A DNA stretch of 64,000 nt from Panulirus ornatus (lineage: Eukaryota; Arthropoda; Malacostraca; Decapoda; Palinuridae), in contig NC_092231.1 in the NCBI RefSeq assembly GCF_036320965.1, positions 31,601,680-31,665,679 on the forward strand. Reading direction: 5' to 3'. The position numbers and the translations under genes were made by a program. Shown here in pieces: positions 54,786 to 64,000 of this stretch. The notes under the pieces were generated by a model, which saw only the letters and a program-made list of their open reading frames with translations, had not been told where the DNA came from and did no database searches. Positions within the stretch are counted from its first letter, which is position 1. Every line of letters starts with the position of its first letter.

Positions 54786-57365
54786 GATATACACCCAACT
54801 ATATGACTAGTGATACATCCTACTATAAAGTAATACACCCTACTATAAGACTAGTAATACATCCTACTATAAAGTAATACACCCAACTATGTTACTAGTA
54901 ATACATCCTACTGTAAAGTAATACACCCAACTATAAAGTAATACATCCTACTATAAAGTAATACACCCAACTATAAAGTAATACATCCTACTATAAAGTA
55001 ATACATCCTACTATAAAGTAATATACCATACTATGAAGTAATACATCCTACTATAAAGTAATACACCCTACTATAAAGTAATATACCATGCTATAAAGTA
55101 ATACACCCAACTGTAAAGTAATAGACGATACTATAAAGTAATACACCCAACTATAAAGTAATACACCCAACTATAAAGTAATACACCCTACTATAAAGTA
55201 ATAGACGATACTATAAAGTAATATACCATGCTATAAAGTAATACACCCAACTATAAAGTAATACACCCTACTCTAAAGTAATACACACTACTATAAAGTA
55301 ATAGACGATACTATAAAGTAATACACCCTACTATAAAGTAATACACACTACTATAAAGTAATATACCATGCTATAAAGTAATACACCCAACTATAAAGTA
55401 ATAGACGATACTATAAAGTAATACACCCAACTATAAAGTAATATACCCTACTATAAAGTAATACACCATACTATAAAGTAATACACACTACTATAAAGTA
55501 ATAGACGATACTATAAAGTAATACACCCAACAATAAAGTAATTCACCCTACTATAAAGTAATACACCATACTGTAAAGTAATACACACTACTATAAAGTA
55601 ATAGACGATACTATAAAGTAATACACCCAACTATAAAGTAATACACCCTACTATAAAGTAATATACCATACTATAAAGTAATACACACTATTATAAAGTA
55701 ATACACCATACTATAAAGTAATACACACTACTATAAAGTAATAGACGATACTATAAAGTAATACACCCAACTATAAAGTAATACACCCTGCTATAAAGTA
55801 ATATACCATACTATAAAGTAATACACACTACTATAAAGTAATACACCATACTATAAGTAATACACACTACTATAAAGTAATAGACGATACTATAAAGTAA
55901 TACACCATACTATAAAGTAATACACCCTACTATAAAGTAATAACCATACTATAAAGTAATACACCCTACTATAAAGTAATAGACGATACTATAAAGTAAT
56001 ACACCCAACTATAAAGTAATACACCCTACTATAAAGTAATACACCATACTATAAAGTAATACACACTACTATAAAGTAATAGACGATACTATAAAGTAAT
56101 ACACCCAACAATAAAGTAATTCACCCTACTATAAGTAATACACCATAAAGTAATTCACCTACCATACTATAAAGTAATACACACTACTATAAAGTAATAG
56201 ACGATACTATAAAGTAATACACCCAACTATAAAGTAATACACCCTACTATAAAGTAATACACCCTACTATAAAGTAATATACCATACTATAAAGTAATAC
56301 ACACTACTATAAAGTAATACACCATACTATAAAGTAATACACTCTACTATAAAGTAATATACCATACTATAAAGTAATACACCCTACTATAAAGTAATAG
56401 ACGATACTATAAAGTAATACACCCTACTATAAAGTAATACACCATACTATAAAGTAATACACACTACTATAAAGTAATAGACGATACTATAAAGTAATAC
56501 ACCCAACTATAAAGTAATACACCCTACTATAAAGTAATATACCATACTATAAAGTAATACACACTACTATAAAGTAATACACCATACTATAAAGTAATAC
56601 ACAGTACTATAAAGTAATAGACGATACTATAAAGTAATACACCATACTATAAAGTAATACACCCTACTATAAAGTAATATACCATACTATAAAGTAATAC
56701 ACCCTACTATAAAGTAATAGACGATACTATAAAGTAATATACCATTCTATAAAGTAATACACACTACTATAAAGTAATATACCATACTATAAAGTAATAC
56801 ACACTACTATAAAGTAATAGACGATACTATAAAGTAATACACCCAACAATAAAGTAATTCACCCTACTATAAAGTAATACACCATACTATAAAGTAATAC
56901 ACACTACTATAAAGTAATAGACGATACTATAAAGTAATACACCCAACTATAAAGTAATACACCCTACTATAAAGTAATACACCCTACTATAAAGTAATAT
57001 ACCATACTATAAAGTAATACACACTACTATAAAGTAATACACCATACTATAAAGTAATACACCCTACTATAAAGTAATATACCATACTATAAAGTAATAC
57101 ACCCTACTATAAAGTAATACACCATACTATAAAGTAATACACACTACTATAAAGTAATAGACGATACTATAAAGTAATACACCCAACTATAAAGTAATAC
57201 ACCCTACTATAAAGTAATATACCATACTATAAAGTAATACACCCTACTATAAAGTAATAGACGATACTATAAAGTAATACACCCAACTATAAAGTAATAC
57301 ACCCTACTATAAAGTAATAGACGATACTATAAAGTAATACACCCAACTATAAAGTAATACATCAA
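54786..57365. repeat. 20-bp satellite with higher-order organisation
   Basis: About 128 units of TAATACACCCWACTATAAAG, nearly all 20 bp. At least six monomer types differ in the central octamer (CACCCAAC, CACCCTAC, CACCATAC, TACCATAC, CACACTAC, AGACGATAC). They recur in a preferred order, so the array has a higher-order structure of about five to seven monomers. Rare length changes occur at about 55853, 55942 and 56133-56160. Confidence 0.95.
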
Positions 57366-57461
57366 CAATAGATTAATGCAAACCTTTACATTTTGTGTGA
57401 GATGGTGGAAGGCGGGCGGACAGCTGCAGGGGCCAGAAATATCACTAGTGTCAGGCCAGGC
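57366..57461. other. Short unique spacer
   Basis: Nothing recognised. Confidence 0.5.
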
Positions 57462-57778
<317 letters not shown>

Positions 57779-57782
<4 letters not shown>

Positions 57783-57925
57783 TGGTTCTGCTGAGGTGTT
57801 ACGGTTGGTGAACCAGCGACACACGACGTGTAAGCCAAGTGGATTATGTGTATATGATGATCTTCTCTTCATGATATCAGCCATTATGATCATATGTTCA
57901 TGTAAGACCATTAGTATTAGTGAGA
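57779..57925. other. Short unique spacer
   Basis: Nothing recognised. The last part (TTAGTATTAGTGAGATGTGTG) is a diverged first unit of the next array. Confidence 0.5.
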
Positions 57926-60095
57926 TGTGTGTTATTGTAGTGAGGGGTTGAGGTAGGTGGCGAGGAAGCATTAGTGATGTGTGTTATTGTAGTGAGGGGT
58001 TGAGGTAGGTGGCGAGGAAGCATAGTGATGTGTGTTATTGTAGTGAGGGGTTGAGGTAGGTGGCGAGGAAGCATTAGTGATGTGTGTTATTGTAGTGAGG
58101 GGTTGAGGTAGGTGGCGAGGAAGCATTAGTGATGTGTGTTATTGTAGTGAGGGGTTGAGGTAGGTGGCGAGGAAGCATTAGTGATGTGTGTTTATTATAG
58201 TGAGGGGTTGAGGTAGGTGGCGAGGAAGCATTAGTGATGGTGTGTTATTATAGTGAGGGTTAGGTAGGTGGCGAGGAGCATTAGTGATGTGTGTTATTGT
58301 AGTGAGGGGTTGAGGTAGGTGGCGAGGAAGCATTAGTGATGTGTGTTATTATAGTGAGGGTGAGGTAGGTGGCGAGGAAGATTGTGATGGTGTTATTTAG
58401 TGAGGGGTTGAGGTAGGTGGCGAGGAAGCATTAGTGATGTGTGTTATTTAGTGAGGGGTTGAGGTAGGTGGCGAGGGAAGCATTAGGATGTTGTTATTGT
58501 AGTGAGGGGTTGAGTAGGTGGCGAGGAAGCATTAGTGATGTGTGTTATTGTAGTGAGGGGTTGAGGTGTGGCGAGGAAGCATTGTGATGTGTGTTATTTA
58601 GTGAGGGTTGAGGTAGTGGCGAGGAGCATAGTGATGTGTGTTATTTAGTGAGGGTTGAGTAGGTGGCGGGAGCATTAGTGATGTGGTTTTTGTAGTGAGG
58701 GGTTGAGGTAGGTGCGAGAAGCATTTTTAGTGAGTGTGTTATGTAGTAGGGGTTGAGGTAGGTGGCGAGGAAGCATTAGTGATGTGTGTTATGTAGTGAG
58801 GGGTTGAGGTAGGTGGCGAGAGCATTAGTGATGTGTGTTATTGTAGTGAGGGGTTGAGGTAGGTGGCGAGGAAGCATTAGTGATGTGTGTTATTGTAGTG
58901 AGGGGTTGAGGTAGGTGGCGAAGGAAAGCATAGTGATGTGTGTTTATTGTAGTGGGGGTTGAGGTAGGGGCGAGGAAGCATTAGTGATGTGTGTTATTGT
59001 AGTGAGGGGTTGAGGTAGGTGGCGAGGAAGCATTAGTGATGTGTGTTTATTGTAGTGAGGGGTTGAGGTAGGTGGCGAGGAAGCATTAGTGATGTGTGTT
59101 ATTGTAGTGAGGGGTTGAGGTAGGTGGCGAGGAAGCATTAGTGATGTGTGTTATTGTAGTGAGGGGTTGAGGTAGGTGGCGAGGAAGCATTAGTGATGTG
59201 TGTTATTGTAGTGAGGGGTGAGGTAGGTGGCGAGGAAGCATTAGTGATGTGTGTTATTGTAGTGAGGGGTTGAGGTAGGTGGCGAGGAAGCATTAGTGAT
59301 GTGTGTTAATTGTAGTGAGGGGTTGAGGTAGGTGGCGAGGAAGCATTAGTGATGTGTGTTATTGTAGTGAGGGGTTGAGGTAGGTGGGCGAGGAAGCCTT
59401 AGTGATGTGTGTTATTGTAGTGAGGGGTTGAGGTAGGTGGCGAGGAAGCATTAGTGATGTGTGTTATTGTAGTGAGGGGTGAGGTAGGTGGGTAGGTGTG
59501 CGAGGAAGGGAGAAGCATTAGTGATGTGTGTTATTGTAGTGAGGGGTTGAGGTAGGTGGCGAGGAAGCATTAGTGACGTGTGTTATTGTAGTGAGGGGTT
59601 GAGGTAGGTGGCGAGGAAGCATTAGTGATGTGTGTTATTGTAGTGAGGGGTTGAGGTAGGTGGCGAGGAAGCATTAGTGATGTGTGTTATTGTAGTGAGG
59701 GGTTGAGGTAGGTGGCGAGGAAGCATTAGTGATGTGTGTTATTGTAGTGAGGGGTTGAGGTAGTGGCGAGGAAGCATTAGTGATGTGTGTTATTGTAGTG
59801 AGGGGTTGAGGTAGGTGGCGAGGAAGCATTAGTGATGTGTGTTATTGTAGTGAGGGGTTGAGGTAGGTGGCGAGGAAGCATTAGTGATGTGTGTTATTGT
59901 AGTGAGGGGTTGAGGTAGGTGGCGAGGAAGCATTAGTGATGTGTGTTATTGTAGTGAGGGGTTGAGGTAGTGGCGAGGAAGCATTAGTGATGTGTGTTAT
60001 TGTAGTGAGGGGTTGAGGTAGGTGGCGAGGAAGCATTAGTGACGTGTGTTATTGTAGTGAGGGGTTGAGGTAGGTGGCGAGGAAGCATTAGTGAG
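57926..60095. repeat. 52-bp minisatellite array
   Basis: About 42 units of GGGGTTGAGGTAGGTGGCGA, GGAAGCATTAGTGATGTGTG, TTATTGTAGTGA. Units left of 58170 and right of 58990 are almost identical. The middle units carry many scattered one-base deletions and insertions. An irregular insertion lies at 59486-59512. Confidence 0.95.
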
Positions 60096-60489
60096 GTAGG
60101 ACAATACTGACACAGTTAGGCTACACTGAATCTCGAGCCAAGATTGATATTGTGCGGAATATTTGCGACTTACTGATACTCGTAACGAGAAAACGTTATA
60201 AATTGTGTGATGTTAATATATGTCAAACTTGTACGTGTCTTTATCTCATAACATTTCTCTCCTAATTTCTTTTCTTTATGAATTGTTTCTTCCGTCCTCT
60301 CTCTCTTCGTACGGATGTATGAAAGTATGTTTACATGAAGTAGACAAACACAGACGTCACGTGACCATCATCATCAGCAGACAGACAGGAGGACGTGGCC
60401 ACCAACAGATCGTTGATAAACACAACACAGAAGGTGAGACTTGACCCTCACCGTCTTATCTGTACTTACGCACCTACCACGCCTCCTCC

Positions 60490-60490
<1 letters not shown>
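60096..60490. other. Unique spacer
   Basis: A short plus-strand frame (60220-60444) has no recognised domain. Nothing else is seen. Confidence 0.5.
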
Positions 60491-60570
<80 letters not shown>

Positions 60571-60584
60571 TCTCTCTCTCTCAG
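60491..60584. repeat. (CT)n microsatellite
   Basis: About 92 bp of CT with one CCC interruption. Confidence 0.97.
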
Positions 60585-60789
60585 GCACGTCCGGAAGCTG
60601 TGGTTCTAAATCTGAGGTTGGCTGCCATAGCTACAGCCCTTCACGGCTGGTCGACCACCTGTTGCCTGGTGGGTCGGGGGCGACGCTCCCCCCACACACC
60701 CTCCCTCCCTCCCTGCTGCTTTGTTCGTGTTCCCTCCACATACTCGCCTCTAGCCCCTTCCCCACCCCACGTTTCCTAGAACTTGGTCC
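60585..60789. other. Unique spacer
   Basis: C-rich sequence with short CCCT runs; no gene recognised. Confidence 0.5.
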
Positions 60790-63700
60790 TCTCCTGTAAC
60801 CGTGTTCCCACGTGCTGCTTTCTACGTACGTGGTCCCCTCCCACACACGTGTCTCCCTACTACATTGGACGTGACACCTCCCACACACGTGTCCCCCTGC
60901 TGCGTTGTACGTGGGCTCTCCTACACACGTGACCCACTGCTGCGTTGTACGTGATCCCCTCCCACACACGTGTCCCCGTGCTGAGTTGTACGCGATCTCC
61001 TCCCAAACACCTGTCCCGCTGCTGCCTTGTACCTGGTCCCCTCCAACACATATCCCTGCTGCGTCGTACGTGAGCCCCTCCCTACACCTGTCCCGCTTCT
61101 GCCTTGTACCTGGTCCCCTCCAACACATATCCCTGCTGAGTTGTACGTGATCCCCTCCAACACATACCCCTGCTGCGTCGTACGTGAGCCCCTCCCTACA
61201 CGTGTCCCGCTGCTGCCTTGTACGTGATCCCCTCCTGTGCACGTGTCCCCTAGCTGCCTTGTACGCTATACCCACTGACACACGTGTCCCATGCTGCCTT
61301 GTACGTGATGCCATCCCACACATGTGTCCTCCTGCTGCCTTGTACGTGATACCTCCCACAATCGTATCCCCTGCTGCCCTGTGCGTGATCCCCTTCCGTA
61401 CGCGTGTCCCTTCCTGCCTTGCACGTGGTCCCCTCTCACACACGTGTCTCTCTGCTACGTTGTAAGTGATCCCCTTCCACACACGTGTCCCGCTACTGCC
61501 TTGTACGTGATCTCCTACACACGTGACCCACTGCTGCGTTGTACGTGATCCCCTCCCACACACTTGTCCCCCTGCTGCGTTGTACGTGATCCCCTCCCTC
61601 ACACGTGTCCCCCTGCTGCGTTGTACGTGATCACCTCCAACACACGTGTCCCCCTGCTGCGTTGTACGTGATCCCCTCCAACACACGTCCCCCTGCTGAG
61701 TTGTACGTGATCCCCTCCCTCACACGTGACCCACTGCTGCGTTGTACGTGATCCCCTCCCACACACTTGTCCCCCTGCTGCGTTGTACGTGATCCCCTCC
61801 CACACACGTCCTCCTGCTGAGTTGTACGTGATCCCCTCCCTCACACGTGTCCCCCTGCTGCGTTGTACGTGATCCCCTCCAACACACGTCCCCCTGCTGA
61901 GTTGTACGTGATATCCTCCCAAACACCTGTCCCGCTGCTGCCTTGTACCTGGTCCCCTCCAACACATATCCCTGCTGCGTCGTACGTGAGCCCCTCCCTA
62001 CACCTGTCCCGCTTCTGCCTTGTACCTGGTCCCCTCCAACACATATCCCTGCTGAATTGTACGTGATCCCCTCCAACACATACCCCTGCTGCCTTGTACG
62101 TGATCCCCTCCTGTGCACGTGTCCCCTAGCTGCCTTGTACGCTATACCCACTGACACACGTGTCCCATGCTGCCTTGTACGTGATGCCATCCCGCACATG
62201 TGTCCTCCTGCTGCCTTGTACGTGATACCTCCCACAATCGTATCCCCTGCTGCCCTGTGCGTGATCCCCTTCCGTACGCGTGTCCCTTCCTGCCTTGCAC
62301 GTGGTCCCCTCTCACACACGTGTCTCTCTGCTACGTTGTAAGTGATCCCCTTCCACACACGTGTCCCGCTGCTGCCTTGTACGTGATCTACACACGTGAC
62401 CCACTGCTGCGTTGTACGTGATCCCCTCCCACACACTTGTCCCCCTGCTGCGTTGTACGTGATCCCCTCCCTCACACGTGTCCCCCTGCTGCGTTGTACG
62501 TGATCTCCTCCAACACACGTGTCCCCCTGCTGCGTTGTACGTGATCCCCTCCAACACACGTCCCCCTGCTGAGTTGTACGTGATCCCCTCCCTCACACGT
62601 GACCCACTGCTGCGTTGTACGTGATCCCCTCCCACACACTTGTCCCCCTGCTGCGTTGTACGTGATCCCCTCCCACACACGTCCTCCTGCTGAGTTGTAC
62701 GTGATCCCCTCCCTCACACGTGTCCCCCTGCTGCGTTGTACGTGATCCCCTCCAACACACGTCCCCCTGCTGAGTTGTACGTGATATCCTCCCAAACACC
62801 TGTCCCGCTGCTGCCTTGTACCTGGTCCCCTCCAACACATATCCCTGCTGCGTCGTACGTGAGCCCCTCCCTACACCTGTCCCGCTGCTGCCTTGTACCT
62901 GGTCCCCTCCAACACATATCCCTGCTGAATTGTACGTGATCCCCTCCAACACATACCCCTGCTGCCTTGTACGTGATCCCCTCCTGTGCACGTGTCCCCT
63001 AGCTGCCTTGTACGCTATACCCACTGACACACGTGTCCCATGCTGCCTTGTACGTGATGCCATCCCGCACATGTGTCCTCCTGCTGCCTTGTACGTGATA
63101 CCTCCCACAATCGTATCCCCTGCTGCCCTGTGCGTGATCCCCTTCCGTACGCGTGTCCCTTCCTGCCTTGCACGTGGTCCCCTCTCACACACGTGTCTCT
63201 CTGCTACGTTGTAAGTGATCCCCTCCCACACACGTGTCCCGCTGCTGCCTCGTACGTGATCCCCTTCTATACACGTGTCCCCATGCTGCTTTGTACGTGA
63301 TACCCAATCACACACGTGTCCCTCTGCTGCCTTGTACGTGATCCCATCCCACACACGTCCCCTGCTGCGTTGTACGTGATACCTCCCACAATCATGTCCC
63401 CTGCTGCCTTGTACGTGATCCCCTCCCGTGCACGTGTCCCCCTGCTGCTTTGTACGTGATCTCCTCACACACGTGTCTCCCTGCTGCGTTGTGCGTGATC
63501 TCCCACACGTGTCCCCTGCTGCTTGTACGTGGTCTCCTCCCACACACTGTCCCCCTGCTGCCTTGTACGTGGTCTCCTGTCACAGACGTGTCCCCCTGCT
63601 GCCTTGTGCGTAATCCCTTCCCAGACACGTGTCCCCCTGCTGCCTTGTACGTGGTCTCCTCTCACAGACGTGTCCCCCTGCTGCCTTGTACGTGGTCTCC

Positions 63701-64000
63701 TCCCACACACTGTCCCCCTGCTGCCTTGTACGTGGTCTCCTCCCACAGACGTGTCCCCCTGCTGCCTTGTGCGTAATCCCTTCCCAGACACGTGTCCCCC
63801 TGCTGCGTTGTACGTGTTCCCTCTCACACACGTATCTCCCTGATGCATTGTACGTGATCCCTACCACACAGGTCTCCCCCTGCTCCCTTTTACGTGATCC
63901 CCTGCTGCGTTGTACCTGATCCCCTCCAACACACGTATCCCCCTGCTGCGTTGTACGTGATCCTTGTACGTAACCCTTCTACATGAATCGTCCCTCACAC
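60790..64000. repeat. 41-bp satellite with about 0.9-kb higher-order repeat
   Basis: Diverged units of about 36-43 bp with the skeleton CTGCTGCSTTGTACGTGATC, CCCTCCCACACACGTGTCCC. Distinctive unit series recur in the same order from 61005, 61918 and 62792, starting at the CCCAAACACCTGTCCCGCTG unit (spacings about 913 and 874 bp). The series diverge after about 63210 and continue past the window end. Frames on both strands (for example 60631-61686 minus) are repeat artefacts. Confidence 0.93.

Noticed and set aside
60631..63543. Minus-strand frames with GGDHVQRSRGTRV-type repeats
   Set aside because: They derive from the 41-bp satellite. The repeat shifts register, overlapping frames on the plus strand are also open, and no known repeat protein family matches.

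Overview
The window looks like repeat-dominated nuclear DNA of an invertebrate animal, most likely an arthropod and quite possibly a decapod crustacean. That placement is an inference from the mix of very long microsatellites, an RTE-type LINE with simple-repeat tails, Penelope-like elements (PLEs) and many large minisatellites. There is no bacterial signature and no intact host gene that I can recognise. Most long open frames here are artefacts of tandem repeats whose monomers lack stops.

Layout. 1-2.6 kb: two minisatellites (47 bp and 40 bp units). 2.6-4.3 kb: apparently unique DNA. 4.3-32.2 kb: a nest of retroelements. One RTE-clade LINE family (apurinic-like endonuclease plus reverse transcriptase in one ORF, about 3.3 kb) is present in at least nine pieces, and one near-complete copy lies at 27299-30630. 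With it are short SINE-like derivatives built from the two ends of the same LINE, PLE copies with a GIY-YIG endonuclease, and TGTTA...TAACA elements resembling solo LTRs, one of which carries two internal minisatellite expansions. 32.3-43.3 kb: one 11 kb diverged 43-bp minisatellite with several re-amplified blocks. 43.3-46.1 kb: unique DNA. 46.2-47.75 kb: a 30-bp satellite. 48.1-49.5 kb: GT/CA/CAGA/CT microsatellites. 49.5-51.0 kb: a PLE end and a relic of a different, RNase H-bearing LINE. 51.75-64 kb: consecutive satellites (GGTA, GGTGTG, GTAT, 20 bp, CA, 52 bp, CT, 41 bp), the last running off the window.

How the parts interact. LINE and PLE insertions repeatedly end in (TA)n tracts. Three nested insertions can be read directly: the LTR-like element inside a LINE 3' UTR (15409-18067), a palindromic PLE inside another LINE 3' UTR with a 10-bp target duplication (26271-26608), and a LINE copy with a textbook 5' inversion (19830-22855). 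All PLE 3' regions carry a hammerhead-ribozyme-like motif whose helix III is the self-complementary octamer AGTGCACT. This matches small PLE hammerheads described as acting as dimers, and it is the most biologically interesting signal here. The LINE falls into two 3' UTR subfamilies: a long, decayed one and a short one that includes the best-preserved copies.
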